Shown: positions 18,058 to 27,241, numbered from the stretch's first letter. The stretch is DNA of 53,405 bases from an uncultured Eubacteriales bacterium (GCA_902778055.1 CACYWL010000017.1:16073-69477); one strand, 5' to 3'. Numbers and translations: made by a program. The notes: generated by a model from the sequence alone, not told the origin.

Positions 18058-18927
18058 TCAGATGGTTCTTTCCTTTCCCAGGAAGGTGATCGCCAGGGTG
18101 CCGGGGCCGCAGTGGGCGCCGATGACCGGTCCGATATTGTCGATCCGGATTTTCAGATCGGGGTTCTTTTTCAGGGCAAGATTCTTCAGCTCCTCCGCAT
18201 CCTTCAGGGCATCGGCGTGAAGAATGACGACGGGGCTTTCCGCGGGATCGGGGCTGTATTCCATCATCCGGTCGATCAGGGTGTTCAGCGCCTTCTTCCG
18301 GCCGCGAACCCGGTCCACGCTCTGCAGCGTGCCGTCCCGGGCCTCCGTGATGATGGGCTTGATATCCAGCATGGAACCGAAGGCCGCGGCGGTGGGAGAA
18401 ATCCGGCCGCCCCGCTTCAGATATTTCAGATCATCCACCGTAAACCAACCGTGGGCGCGGAGCTTGTTCTCCTCCAGCCACTGAGCGACCTCTTCCAGGG
18501 GCGCGCCGGAGCGGTACAGCTCATGCGCCTTGAGGGCGAGAAGCGTCAGGGGCATGGAGATGGAAAGCGTATCCACGACGACAAACTTCCGCTCCGGATA
18601 CTTCCGGAGGAGCTTGTCCCGCGTGGCGTATACGGCCTGAATGGTAGCGCTCATCTTGCTGGAAAAAGCCACGAAGAGGAGATCCTTTTCCTTCAGGATG
18701 GGCTCAAAATACTCCGTATAGACCTCTTCATTCAGCGCGGAGGTCACCGGAACCGCGCCCTGACGCATCCGGTCATAATAGCTTTTATGATCCAGCGTCT
18801 GCCCCAGGTCGTCAAAATACTCCTTTCCGTCCAGCGCATAGGGCATATAAACCACGGGAATATCGTATTTTACCTTCAGGTCATAGGGCAGGTCACTGTC
18901 GCTGTCCATCATAAACACATAATCCAT
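18058..18927 (-). CDS. DegV family protein (fatty-acid-binding FakB-like)
   Basis: 289 aa, normal DegV length. The N-terminal MMDSDSDLPYDLKVKYDIPV is the DegV opening (normally a Ser/Thr-rich STSDL), and the C-terminal IGPVIGAHCGPGTLAITFLG is the lipid-head contact motif. FakB/DegV proteins hold a fatty acid while FakA phosphorylates it; no fakA is visible here. Start ATG 18927 is set by GGGAGG 7 nt upstream. 60 further open codons upstream have no ribosome site. It has its own promoter at 18998-19026, divergent from the secreted coiled-coil gene. Confidence 0.92.
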   Translation of the reverse strand: MDYVFMMDSDSDLPYDLKVKYDIPVVYMPYALDGKEYFDDLGQTLDHKSYYDRMRQGAVPVTSALNEEVYTEYFEPILKEKDLLFVAFSSKMSATIQAVYATRDKLLRKYPERKFVVVDTLSISMPLTLLALKAHELYRSGAPLEEVAQWLEENKLRAHGWFTVDDLKYLKRGGRISPTAAAFGSMLDIKPIITEARDGTLQSVDRVRGRKKALNTLIDRMMEYSPDPAESPVVILHADALKDAEELKNLALKKNPDLKIRIDNIGPVIGAHCGPGTLAITFLGKERTI

Positions 18928-18997
18928 CTCTGATCCTCCCATGCTGAATGCGTAATCCCCCTGCGGCCTTTCGGCGGGCCGCCCGGAAACTTTCTTT

Positions 18998-19026
18998 ATT
19001 ATAGGCCACAGGCGGGAAAAAAGCAA
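18998..19026 (-). promoter_or_regulatory. Sigma-A promoter of degV
   Basis: Minus strand: -35 TTGCTT (19026-19021), 17-bp spacer, -10 TATAAT (19003-18998), 71 bp upstream of the chosen degV start. Confidence 0.8.
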
Positions 19027-19088
19027 ATCCATCCGCTCCGAAATGAACACCGGGCCTGTTTTCTGCAGGGGCAGGACAGAAAACGCAC

Positions 19089-19117
19089 TTGAATACGGGA
19101 AGGGCATGAATTATAAT
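19089..19117 (+). promoter_or_regulatory. Sigma-A promoter of the secreted coiled-coil gene
   Basis: -35 TTGAAT (19089-19094), 17-bp spacer, -10 TATAAT (19112-19117), giving a leader of about 45 nt to GTG 19168. Confidence 0.8.
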
Positions 19118-19167
19118 AAACGGGACACAGGATCAATCATCTGAAAAACTTGGGGGAGGGAAGATAC

Positions 19168-20067
19168 GTGAACTGTATGGCCAAAATGCAGGCTTTCCTG
19201 CTTTGCGCGGCCCTGTTTTTTGCCCTTTTCTCCCCTGTGCGGGAAGCCGGATCGGCCGCAGCGGAAGGCGGAACCTGGGCGACGGCGGCGGAGGCGGAGG
19301 CCGCCCGGGCGGCTGCGGAGGAAAAGGCCCGGGGACTGGCGCAGGAATATGCCCGGCTGAATGCGGAAGCGGAGGAGGCTGAGGAGAAAGCGGAGGAAGC
19401 CGCGGAGGCGGCGGAGGAGGCCGCGGAAGCGCTGGAAAAAGCCCGGAAGGCCGCGGAGAAGGCTGAAGGCAAGGCCAGGACGGAAGCCGAACAAAAGGTA
19501 TCGGAAGCGGAAAAGACCCTTCGGAAGGCGGAGAGCGAAGCAGAGGCGGCCGCGCAGGCCGCGGAGGAAGCGCGGACGGCGGCGGAGAGCGTGAATCAGC
19601 AGCTGATTGCGGCGGCCATGGAGCTCAAGGAGGCGACGGAGGCCTCCGTACGGATGGCGCGAACGGAGACGGTGGATCCGTCACGGATTTCCGGTTCCTT
19701 CCGGCTGGGCGAGAAATACAGCGGCCGTTTCAATGAGAAGATGGAGCCGCTGTATGTTAGCTTTGAAATGACGAAAAGCGCCAGAGTCCGGATGAGCACG
19801 GTGGATGCAAAGGTCAGCATTACCGTGCTGGATGCCGGGGGGAATACCATTCTGACGCTGGTTCCCTCCTCCTCCGGAGCCGGCTCGGTGTGCAGCCTGG
19901 AGGAAGGCAAATATACCCTTTTGATTTCGCCGATGGGCGAAAAGGAGAAAAAAATCTCCGTCTCCGTGACAGAGCTGCCGGAGGACGGAGAGAACGCTTC
20001 CGAAGACGAGACTTTCGAGGAGAAAGCGGAGGAAACGGAAATGATGACGCTGGTGGAGTTTGACTGA
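19168..20067 (+). CDS. Secreted Ala/Glu-rich coiled-coil protein with a C-terminal beta domain
   Basis: 299 aa from GTG 19168, which has GGGAGGG 7 nt upstream; ATG 19177 is the alternative. A Sec signal peptide (MQAFLLCAALFFALFSPVREAGSAAA) is followed by about 120 residues made almost wholly of Ala, Glu, Lys and Arg in heptad-like order, predicting a long charged helix or coiled coil. The last ~120 residues are different: YSGRFNEKMEPLYVSFEMT, then strands with ITVLDAGGNTILTL and EGKYTLLISP, which resemble a PPC-type (pre-peptidase C-terminal) beta-sandwich. The acidic tail ends in MMTLVEFD. It has its own strong promoter. No family name is recognised, and a surface or cell-wall role is inference. 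Confidence 0.75.
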   Translation: MNCMAKMQAFLLCAALFFALFSPVREAGSAAAEGGTWATAAEAEAARAAAEEKARGLAQEYARLNAEAEEAEEKAEEAAEAAEEAAEALEKARKAAEKAEGKARTEAEQKVSEAEKTLRKAESEAEAAAQAAEEARTAAESVNQQLIAAAMELKEATEASVRMARTETVDPSRISGSFRLGEKYSGRFNEKMEPLYVSFEMTKSARVRMSTVDAKVSITVLDAGGNTILTLVPSSSGAGSVCSLEEGKYTLLISPMGEKEKKISVSVTELPEDGENASEDETFEEKAEETEMMTLVEFD

Positions 20068-20070
20068 ACG

Positions 20071-20123
20071 GACTGTTCTGCAAAAGAAGGTCCGCCGGGC
20101 CAAAGCGGTTTTGCAGGACCGTC
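20071..20123. terminator. Imperfect long hairpin between convergent genes
   Basis: GACTGTTCTGCAAAA (20071-20085) pairs with TTTTGCAGGACCGTC (20109-20123) with one mismatch and one wobble. There is no clear T tract, so a terminator role is likely only by position between two converging genes. Confidence 0.4.
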
Positions 20124-20137
20124 GGATCCTTTTCCGC

Positions 20138-21445
20138 TCATTCCTCCAGCAGGGAGGCGGAACCGAACTGAAACAGGGTTTGATTTTCAAGGAGCCAGAC
20201 GGCGCTCTCTTCGGGGAGCCCGGACGGCTCCTTTTCTTCTCCGGTCAGGAGCGGGAGCAGGCGCAGCAGAAGTTCCGCGCAGCCCTCCCGCGGGGACGCG
20301 GCAAGCAGGGCATCCGCTCCGTGAGCATCCAGTCCGCTGGCCGGGGAGATCCAGGGAGTGCGGGGTTCGCCGTCCGCATACAGCCGGCCTGACTGCAGGG
20401 CATTCAGGGAAATCAGGGCTGCGGGTTTCCGGCAGACCGCTTCCGCCGTTTCCCCCGGGGAAAGCGTACGAACTGCGGAGAATGAAGGTGTAGAGCCGGA
20501 AGGGATGCCTTCCTCGGAAGACTCCTGAAACTCAGCGGATGCGGCGGGCGCGGAATCCGCTGTTTGCCGGGCGGTCAGGGAGAAGCGGATCCCGTCATTT
20601 TCTCCGAGGCTGCGAAGGAAAAGTGCCCCTGAGGATCGGCCGCTTTTGCCGGAAAGATCGGGCATTGAGGCGGAAATGAGACCGCTGGAAACGCCGGCCT
20701 CCAGAAGGGCCTCGGCCACCAGGTCCGCGGCAAAGGCATTGCGCATCCAGCCGAAGTCGATCCAGCGGGAAATGCCGTATTCCTCCCCCAGACGGAGATA
20801 CTCTTCCGAAACAAAAAGAGTCAGCCGGTTTTCTCCCAGGAGCTCCAGCCGGATATGCTCCGGGGAGGAGAGAAGGGGAAGGAGGGCTTCCACATATTCC
20901 GCGGCCTCCGGGCTTCGGCGGGGATCCATCTGTTCGGCGTCCGCGTCCGTACTGCTGGCCAGCAGGGATTCATTCATCTCGTACAGGGGGCCGAAAAACA
21001 CAGCGCGTCCTGCGGAAAATGCTTTTTCCAGCGCGCGGTAAAGCGCGGGGGAGACCTCTGCGGTCTGATTGGGGTGGGCATTCAGCCAGGCCAGATTTCC
21101 AGGTTCGGCAATGATTTCCGAGGAATCCAGGGCCTGCCCGGCCTGATCCACTGCCAGGGTAAACAGGCGCTGCAGCTTTTTCTTTTCGGACGCCGTCGCT
21201 TCCCCGGTCTGTCCGAGCGGATACCGCAGGGAGATCAGGGAGGCGTATTTTCCCTCCGAGGGGATTTCCTGCCAGCCCGGATCCACCCGAAGCAGCCCCT
21301 GAAAGAACGCAAAGAAAGCCCCGGCGGCGACCGCCAGGGACAGAACGATCCACAGAATTCTCCGACGGGAGGGATGCTCCTCCAGTGCGATGCGCTGGAC
21401 GGGTCTGGGCATCCGATCCCGGATATCCCGCGCTTCTCTTTTCAT
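20138..21445 (-). CDS. Membrane-anchored ApbE-like (FMN transferase fold) protein, probably inactive
   Basis: 435 aa. One N-terminal transmembrane helix (about 30-50: LWIVLSLAVAAGAFFAFF) is followed by an outside domain. Several stretches line up with ApbE: LDSSEIIAEPGNLAWLNAHP then EVSPALYRALEKAFSAG; WIDFGWMRNAFAADLVAEAL (ApbE has LDLGGIAKGYAAD); TPWISPASGL then GADALLAAS (ApbE has HHIIDPxTG then ADALATA). The Lys of KGY is Asn, and the usual His and Thr positions are changed, so flavin transfer is doubtful. It starts 2 bp after the oppF stop with no good ribosome site, so it is translationally coupled. The family call is inference from motif order. Confidence 0.5.
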   Translation of the reverse strand: MKREARDIRDRMPRPVQRIALEEHPSRRRILWIVLSLAVAAGAFFAFFQGLLRVDPGWQEIPSEGKYASLISLRYPLGQTGEATASEKKKLQRLFTLAVDQAGQALDSSEIIAEPGNLAWLNAHPNQTAEVSPALYRALEKAFSAGRAVFFGPLYEMNESLLASSTDADAEQMDPRRSPEAAEYVEALLPLLSSPEHIRLELLGENRLTLFVSEEYLRLGEEYGISRWIDFGWMRNAFAADLVAEALLEAGVSSGLISASMPDLSGKSGRSSGALFLRSLGENDGIRFSLTARQTADSAPAASAEFQESSEEGIPSGSTPSFSAVRTLSPGETAEAVCRKPAALISLNALQSGRLYADGEPRTPWISPASGLDAHGADALLAASPREGCAELLLRLLPLLTGEEKEPSGLPEESAVWLLENQTLFQFGSASLLEE

Positions 21446-21447
21446 GA

Positions 21448-22740
21448 TTACAAAACCGAGAGCAGAAGGAAGATTCCGAACAGAACCAGAATCGCACCCA
21501 GAACCGCGAATCCCGCAATGGTGCCTTTCCGGCACATCCTGTAATTGCGGAAATGACGGTAATGCTTATACAGCAGGGCGCCTGCCAGCCCAAGCAAAGG
21601 AAGGAAGAAGCTGAGCACGGCCAGCCAGATGCTTCCCGTATCATGGACAGGGGTCCTCAGGAAATCTTCGGATACCGACACATCCTCCGATACGCTGGAG
21701 GGTGCTTCCTCGCCTTCGCCGAGAATGGTGATGGATTTCAGGGGAACGTCCTCCGCGCGGCGGGCCTTGTACTCCTCAATTTCCTTTGCGTTGCCGAAGA
21801 CGTAATGATGATGCCCGATATCCTGCAGGGAGGGCTTGTCCACGGAATAATCGTGGATGGAAGGGTCGTAGGTAAAGAGAACCTTGTGCTTTTCCAGCTT
21901 CGGATCCGGAATCGGGATCGCGGAGATCAGACTGCGGGTATAGGGATGGAGCGGGAAGTTGAAAAGCTCGTCCGTCTCCGCGATTTCCACGATATCCCCT
22001 TTGTAAATGACGGCGATCCGGTCCGAAATGAAACGGACGATGGAGAGGTCGTGCGCGATGAAAAGATAGGTAATGTCCCGCTCCTTCTGGAATTTCTTCA
22101 TCAGGTTCAGGACCTGGGCGCGGATGGACACATCCAGGGCGGAGATGGGTTCGTCGGCGATGACCAGCTCCGGCTCCATGACCATGGCCCGGGCCAGCCC
22201 GATGCGCTGGCGCTGACCGCCGGAAAACTCGTGGGGGTAGCGCGTCAGATGCTCGGGCAGAAGACCCACTTCATCAATGATGGTTTCCACCTTCCGAACC
22301 CGGTCCGCTTCGTTTTCGAACAGATGGAAATTATAGAGACCTTCCGAAATAATATAATCCACGGTCGCCCGCTCGTTCAGGGAAGCGGCGGGATCCTGGA
22401 AGACCATCTGAATATTCCGGATGACTTCCCGGTCCAGACTTTTCGGAATTTTGCCGGAGATGCGTACGCCCCGGTAATCAATTTCGCCGGCGGCGCAGGG
22501 GTTCACCCGGATCACGGCGCGGCCGATGGTGGTCTTTCCGGAACCGGACTCGCCCACCAGCGAAAAGGTCTCTCCCTTCAGAATATCAAAGGAGGCATTC
22601 TTGACCGCTCTGACCGCGTTTTCATCCTTTCCGAAGGTGATATCCACATTCTTCAGGGATAAAAGGATCTCCCGGCCCTCGTCGTTCAGGGGGCCGTGCT
22701 CCGGTAAATGCGCTGCGGTATTGATCTGCTTATCTGCCAT
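21448..22740 (-). CDS. oppF: Oligopeptide ABC transporter ATP-binding protein OppF with C-terminal transmembrane tail
   Basis: 430 aa; normal OppF is about 310-330. Walker A is GESGSGKT (63-70), Q-loop in [16 protein letters not shown], signature SGGQRQ (173-178), Walker B LVIADE (192-197) and H230. After the usual OppF end come an acidic linker (about 340-365) and two hydrophobic helices (about 370-392 and 407-429), joined by a basic loop ([15 protein letters not shown]). A bilayer-inserted tail is not normal for a cytoplasmic ATPase. ATG 22740 is chosen for the GAGGG upstream; ATG 22755 is possible. It forms the nucleotide-binding pair with OppD. Confidence 0.9.
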   Translation of the reverse strand: MADKQINTAAHLPEHGPLNDEGREILLSLKNVDITFGKDENAVRAVKNASFDILKGETFSLVGESGSGKTTIGRAVIRVNPCAAGEIDYRGVRISGKIPKSLDREVIRNIQMVFQDPAASLNERATVDYIISEGLYNFHLFENEADRVRKVETIIDEVGLLPEHLTRYPHEFSGGQRQRIGLARAMVMEPELVIADEPISALDVSIRAQVLNLMKKFQKERDITYLFIAHDLSIVRFISDRIAVIYKGDIVEIAETDELFNFPLHPYTRSLISAIPIPDPKLEKHKVLFTYDPSIHDYSVDKPSLQDIGHHHYVFGNAKEIEEYKARRAEDVPLKSITILGEGEEAPSSVSEDVSVSEDFLRTPVHDTGSIWLAVLSFFLPLLGLAGALLYKHYRHFRNYRMCRKGTIAGFAVLGAILVLFGIFLLLSVL

Positions 22741-22756
22741 GACTCTGTCCCTCATC

Positions 22757-24505
22757 TCAAATATTGAAAGCCTCGATCAGCTTTTCGTGGATGTTTTCAA
22801 TGATTTCCGGCTTCCGAACCTTCGGGGAGCGGGGATCCTCCAGCCAGGTTTTGGCGAAATGGGTCTCCGTGACCGGAAACATGGGGGGCTCCTTCAGGGT
22901 GTCGATCTTCATGCAGTACGGATTCCGGGGAGCAAAGGGATCTCCGGTGATTTTGTTGTAGAGAGAGGGAGGCGTTCCGGTGATGGAATAAAGCACGGTG
23001 TCTTTCTTGGCCAGCTGAGGCAGGGAGGACAGGAGTGCCCAGGTATAGGGGTGGCGGGGGTCATAGAAGACCTCCTCCACGGTGCCGTATTCCACAATCT
23101 GTCCGGCATACATGACGGCGACCCGGTCCGCCACATTGGCCACAACGCCGAGATCGTGCGTAATGAAGACGATGGTATAGTTGAATTCCCTCTGCAGATC
23201 CTTCAGCAGCTTCAGAATCTGGGCCTGAATCGTCACATCCAGAGCGGTGGTCGGTTCATCGCAGATCAGGATCTTCGGCTGGCAGGACAGCGCGATCGCG
23301 ATGACGATGCGCTGCCGCATACCCCCGGAATACTGGAAGGGATAATCATCGAACCGGTTCTCCGCGTTGGGAATGCCCACCTTCTTCATCAGCTCCAGGG
23401 CGCGGCGGCGGGCTTCCACCTCCGAGCAGTCCTGATGCTTCAGGATGATGGAGGTAATCTGTTTGCCGATCGTGATGATCGGGTTCAGGCTGGTCATGGG
23501 ATCCTGGAAGACCGTGGCAATCCGGGTTCCGCGTATTTTGGTCCAGTCCGTCGGATCCTTGATATGGGCCAGATTGATGACGCAGGTCCCGTGCAGCGCC
23601 TCCCCGGTTTCGTCCAGATAACGGACACGGAAGGTGACCGGGTCGAAAACGGCATTGCGCACGGCCTCAGCGGAAAGATCCTTTCCTTCGCGCATGGCCT
23701 CCTTCAGGGCATTCAGCAGACCGGAGAAAGCCCGGCGCCGTCTGGCGGGAGAATACCGGCCGACGGAAAGGACGATTTCCTTCGCCAGGACTGTATTGCG
23801 CTGCTTCTGAGCCTCCGTGGCGGCGGCAGAAATCTCCGAATGGTACCTGGCCTCAAGAGCCTGCCTGCGATTCTGCAGCTCCTGCTGCCAGTCGCGGTCG
23901 GCGGCGGCTTTCCGTTTCCGCTCGGCAATCTTCTGCTTTTTTCCCTCCTGAAGGGAACGGATCTTCTGATCCAGCGCCTTCAGCGTGCCGTCTGCTTCGC
24001 GGATCCGATCCTTTTCCTTCCGGGGATCCAGCGTCTGCTTCTGGTTGAAAAGCTCCGTCCGACGGAAGACCAGTTCGCTGATTTCCGTGTCCAGCGCTTC
24101 CGCTTCTTCCGCAGAGAGGGAGGAACGGTCGGCTTTTTCCTGCTCCAGGGCCTGAAGAGCCCGCCAGGTTTCTGCGCCGAATTCCAGAGGACTGGAGGCG
24201 TTCAGACTGTGTTCGGCCCGGGCCAGGAGCTTTCGGTTTACAGGATTCAGGGAGACATGGGTATCCGCCAGCTCCGCATCATCAAAGATGATATCGCCCC
24301 CGTCGATATAGCCGTTTCCGTCCAGCATACCGGCAAAGGTTTTGGTAAAGACGGACTTTCCGGAACCGGACTCGCCCACGATGGCAATGGATTCGTTTTC
24401 CAGAATATCCAGGGAGATTCCCCGGATGGCTGTCAGGATTCTTCCGCGGACCCGGAACCGGACCACCAGATCCTTTACGCTGAGCAAAACTTTATTCTCT
24501 TCCAT
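22757..24505 (-). CDS. oppD: Oligopeptide ABC transporter ATP-binding protein OppD with large coiled-coil insertion
   Basis: 582 aa; normal OppD is about 330. Walker A is GESGSGKS (44-51). The sequence then leaves the fold at about residue 75 for some 240 residues rich in Glu/Lys/Arg/Ala/Gln heptads (for example [20 protein letters not shown]) and rejoins at [20 protein letters not shown] (Q334). The signature is SGGMRQ (393-398), Walker B ILICDE (412-417) and H450. The C-terminal Opp domain keeps NPYC but lacks most of the usual Cys cluster. ATG 24505 has GAGG 6 nt upstream. GTG 24517, overlapping the oppC stop as GTGA, is an alternative. Confidence 0.9.
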   Translation of the reverse strand: MEENKVLLSVKDLVVRFRVRGRILTAIRGISLDILENESIAIVGESGSGKSVFTKTFAGMLDGNGYIDGGDIIFDDAELADTHVSLNPVNRKLLARAEHSLNASSPLEFGAETWRALQALEQEKADRSSLSAEEAEALDTEISELVFRRTELFNQKQTLDPRKEKDRIREADGTLKALDQKIRSLQEGKKQKIAERKRKAAADRDWQQELQNRRQALEARYHSEISAAATEAQKQRNTVLAKEIVLSVGRYSPARRRRAFSGLLNALKEAMREGKDLSAEAVRNAVFDPVTFRVRYLDETGEALHGTCVINLAHIKDPTDWTKIRGTRIATVFQDPMTSLNPIITIGKQITSIILKHQDCSEVEARRRALELMKKVGIPNAENRFDDYPFQYSGGMRQRIVIAIALSCQPKILICDEPTTALDVTIQAQILKLLKDLQREFNYTIVFITHDLGVVANVADRVAVMYAGQIVEYGTVEEVFYDPRHPYTWALLSSLPQLAKKDTVLYSITGTPPSLYNKITGDPFAPRNPYCMKIDTLKEPPMFPVTETHFAKTWLEDPRSPKVRKPEIIENIHEKLIEAFNI

Positions 24506-24513
24506 ACGGCACC

Positions 24514-25509
24514 TCACATATGTGTCCTGGGATCAGAGGCATCGCCCAGGTTCTGACCCACGACGTAGAGCACAATCGTTATGATGGAGGCCACCGCGAC
24601 CGGAGACCAGAATTCAAACTGCCATCCCGGGGTCAGCATGGCGTTCTCCGCCTGATAGATCAGGCGGCCCAGGGACATATCCGACATGCCCATGCCGATA
24701 TAGGACAGGAAGACCTCGTACGAAATGTAGGAAGGAATCTCCGTCGCCGCCAGGGTGACGATGACCGAGGTCATGAAGGGCAGGATGTTCTTCGTGGCGA
24801 TCCGGAGGATGGGCGTGCCCAGACAGCGGGAGGCCAGGTTGTACTCCCGGTCCCGGATGATGATGACCTGCGTGCGGATAAAGTACGCAATGGCCAGCCA
24901 GCCGGTAATGGTCAGGGCGAAGACCATCGTCCAGAAACCTGCGGAGAAGATCAGCACCAGGACGGAGATGAAGAGGATATAGGGTACATTTCCGATGATG
25001 TTGTACACCTCGGTCATGACCAGGTCAACCTTTTTGCTGAAACCCCAGACCGCGCCGACAATGACGCCCACGGTCAGGTTGATCAGCGCGCAGATAAAGG
25101 CCATGGTCACGGAAATCCGGGAACCGAACCACACCGCGTCAAAGGTGGACTGGCCGGAGGCGCCGGCGCCCAGGATCCAGTGGATGTTATGGCCGAGCCG
25201 GTCCATGGCCACGCTGGGCAGCAGATGCTTGGCCGTCGAATCCATCAGATTGGCGAAGGGATCATACTCCACCAGCATGGGATAGATGTAGGTAAAGGCC
25301 AGGATCACCGCAAAGAGGGACAGGATCACGATGTTGATCCGCTTCCGGAAGAAAACCCGGAATACGCTTTTCCAGTAGGAATACCGCGGCGCGGTAATCT
25401 TTTCCGACTCCAGGGCCGAGTGATCCACATGGGAGAAAAGCTCCTCCTCGGAGAGTTCCAGATCGCTCAGATCGACCAGTTCCTGACGGCTGTTTTCCAG
25501 ATCGCTCAT
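24514..25509 (-). CDS. oppC: Oligopeptide ABC transporter permease OppC
   Basis: 331 aa permease with a cytoplasmic acidic N-terminal tail of about 55 residues, TM1 (INIVILSLFAVILAFTYIYP), and the BPD core with the EAA-type loop ASRCLGTPILRIATKNILPF that docks on OppD/OppF. FDAVWFGSRISVTMAFICAL and LGDASDPRTHM are typical of OppC (family end LGDalrDalDPr). ATG 25509 follows GAGGTGAGCGGG. GTG 25518 overlaps the oppB stop and is the alternative start. Length is near normal, so OppC is the least altered subunit of this transporter. Confidence 0.93.
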   Translation of the reverse strand: MSDLENSRQELVDLSDLELSEEELFSHVDHSALESEKITAPRYSYWKSVFRVFFRKRINIVILSLFAVILAFTYIYPMLVEYDPFANLMDSTAKHLLPSVAMDRLGHNIHWILGAGASGQSTFDAVWFGSRISVTMAFICALINLTVGVIVGAVWGFSKKVDLVMTEVYNIIGNVPYILFISVLVLIFSAGFWTMVFALTITGWLAIAYFIRTQVIIIRDREYNLASRCLGTPILRIATKNILPFMTSVIVTLAATEIPSYISYEVFLSYIGMGMSDMSLGRLIYQAENAMLTPGWQFEFWSPVAVASIITIVLYVVGQNLGDASDPRTHM

Positions 25510-25514
25510 CCCGC

Positions 25515-27083
25515 TCACCTCGCTTTCGATGTAAAGGAAATCCGGGGATCGACCATGGACATGAGCACGTCGCCCAGAATGATGGCCGTCACGGAGAGAA
25601 GGGCATAGAACATGGTGACGCCGACGATGACACCGTTGTCATACATGTTGATCGCCTTGGTCAGCAGGTTGCCGGCGCCGGGAACCACGTAGACGCGCTC
25701 GGTGATGATGGCGCCGATCAGCGCACCCAGCACGGTGCCGGGAATACCGTGCACCAGGGGAATGATCGCGTTTTTCAGAATATGCCGGGTGAAGATCTCC
25801 CGCTCGGAAAGTCCGCCGGAACGGGCGAATTTCACGTAATCGGAATTCATCTGATCAATCATGTAGCGGCGGAGCCACTTCATCAGGTTCGCGACGGAGG
25901 GCAGCGCCAGGGAAACGATCGGCAGAGCGTACATCCGCCAGTCGGCGGCATCCATGTTGAAGGTGGTCGGCAGGCCCATGCTGTAGCCGATGGCCTTGAA
26001 AAGGAAGATATAGGCCAGGGAAGGAACCGCGATAATGAAGACGATATAGGCCGTGCCGATCTTGTCGATCAGCCGATCCTTCTTCCGGGCCATGACAATG
26101 CCAAGCGGAACACCGAGCAGGTAAGCCAGGGCGGAGGCGATAATGCCGATGACGAAGGAGTAGCCGATCTGGCTGAGACCGCTCTTGACCGTGGTTACGT
26201 TGGTATAGTCATCCGTGAAGCGGTCCCGGTTCACCAGGTTCGACTCCCGGGAGCCGGCGGAATAGGTGGCGCTGTGCAGATCATCGGCGCTGGACTCGGT
26301 ATGCCCCGTGGGGTAGGTGACTGTGGTGGAAACATAGGAACCCTGCGGAGCGTTCATGCTCTGGAAAACGTCCACGCCGGAATTGACGGTGTAGGACTTT
26401 CCGAGGTTGACCGTGACCAGATTCTGGTGAATGAAGGGGAACCGCCCGTCCGTATAGAGCAGGTATTTGTGCAGCGTGCCGTTGCCGATGATGGCGGGGG
26501 CGAAGGCTTTTCCGCCGTAAAGCGGATCGTGCAGCGTAAAGGTCAGCCCCCTCGGCCCGATGTCCTCCTTCACGTAATGGATGTTGTCCACGGAGATGAG
26601 CCCTGTCAGATAATTCCACAGTCGGCCCAGAAGCGGCTTGTTCTTCCAGGCGTACAGCTGCGGCTGCCCTCCGGGGGCAACCTTTTTCTTGCTCATCTTG
26701 GCATCCAGACGCATGACGGTGTATCCGCGGGATTCATATTCCTCGGTAAACCGGGCAACCCAGGCGGCCACCTCCTCCGAATCCTTTTCCGCCTTCTGTC
26801 CGATGGCGGAATAAGCGGAGATCTGCTCCTGCGTCAGGTTTTCGGACACGGCCACGGACTGCAGCCAGTCCGCGTAGGGGACGTAGTCGATATACCCGTA
26901 GTCCTCCCACTTCCGGTACTGGTAAACAGTTTTCTGATTGTTGCCCAGCTGGGTATAGGTCGGATCCTGAGCGAAAACCAGCTGCCGGTCCAGGCAGGAG
27001 TAGATCAGGATCATGACAATGGCCACCACGATGACCACTGAAACCAGACCGTGGAAGATTCGCCGAAGCAGGTACTTTGTCAT
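25515..27083 (-). CDS. oppB: Oligopeptide ABC transporter permease OppB with enlarged extracytoplasmic domain
   Basis: 522 aa; normal OppB is about 305-320. TM1 (about 11-30) is followed by roughly 275 extracytoplasmic residues before TM2 (about 305-330, YSFVIGIIASALAYLLGVPL), where about 75-100 are usual. The extra domain has a Glu/Ala helical part (about 85-120) and a beta-rich part (about 175-265) with NLGKSYTVNSGVDVF. The permease core is intact: FARSGGLSEREIFTRHILKN is the EAA loop, and the end is GDVLMSMVDPRI. It is the first gene after a 195-bp hairpin-rich spacer behind oppA. The added ectodomain probably contacts the binding protein (inference). Confidence 0.93.
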   Translation of the reverse strand: MTKYLLRRIFHGLVSVVIVVAIVMILIYSCLDRQLVFAQDPTYTQLGNNQKTVYQYRKWEDYGYIDYVPYADWLQSVAVSENLTQEQISAYSAIGQKAEKDSEEVAAWVARFTEEYESRGYTVMRLDAKMSKKKVAPGGQPQLYAWKNKPLLGRLWNYLTGLISVDNIHYVKEDIGPRGLTFTLHDPLYGGKAFAPAIIGNGTLHKYLLYTDGRFPFIHQNLVTVNLGKSYTVNSGVDVFQSMNAPQGSYVSTTVTYPTGHTESSADDLHSATYSAGSRESNLVNRDRFTDDYTNVTTVKSGLSQIGYSFVIGIIASALAYLLGVPLGIVMARKKDRLIDKIGTAYIVFIIAVPSLAYIFLFKAIGYSMGLPTTFNMDAADWRMYALPIVSLALPSVANLMKWLRRYMIDQMNSDYVKFARSGGLSEREIFTRHILKNAIIPLVHGIPGTVLGALIGAIITERVYVVPGAGNLLTKAINMYDNGVIVGVTMFYALLSVTAIILGDVLMSMVDPRISFTSKAR

Positions 27084-27166
27084 GCTCTCACATTCCTATC
27101 GTTTAAAAGTTCCGCCCGCGGGACGGCTTGTTCTCCCCTGCAGGGAGGGGAAAAGGCCGGTCTGTC

Positions 27167-27206
27167 CTCTGGGATCAGCCTCCCGGGGAGGGGGCTGATC
27201 CCAGAG
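27167..27206 (-). promoter_or_regulatory. Stem-loop in the oppA-oppB spacer
   Basis: Perfect 14-bp stem CTCTGGGATCAGCC / GGCTGATCCCAGAG around a 12-nt G/C-rich loop. It lacks a following T tract on the minus strand. The best explanation is an mRNA-stabilising or partial-termination structure that keeps oppA more abundant than the permease genes. Confidence 0.65.
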
Positions 27207-27215
27207 GGCGGGAAA

Positions 27216-27241
27216 GGGGATGACGGAAAACCGCCATCCCC
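27216..27241 (-). terminator. Attenuator-like hairpin after oppA
   Basis: On the transcript: GGGGATGGCGG, TTTT loop, CCGTCATCCCC (one G-U), followed by TTTCCC. It lies 38 bp after the oppA stop. It is probably a leaky terminator between the binding-protein gene and the transporter genes. Confidence 0.6.

Noticed and set aside
19260..19600. Repetitive GCGGAGGA-rich DNA, considered as a satellite repeat
   Set aside because: The pattern follows from Ala/Glu codons in an open secreted protein and has no fixed period at the DNA level.
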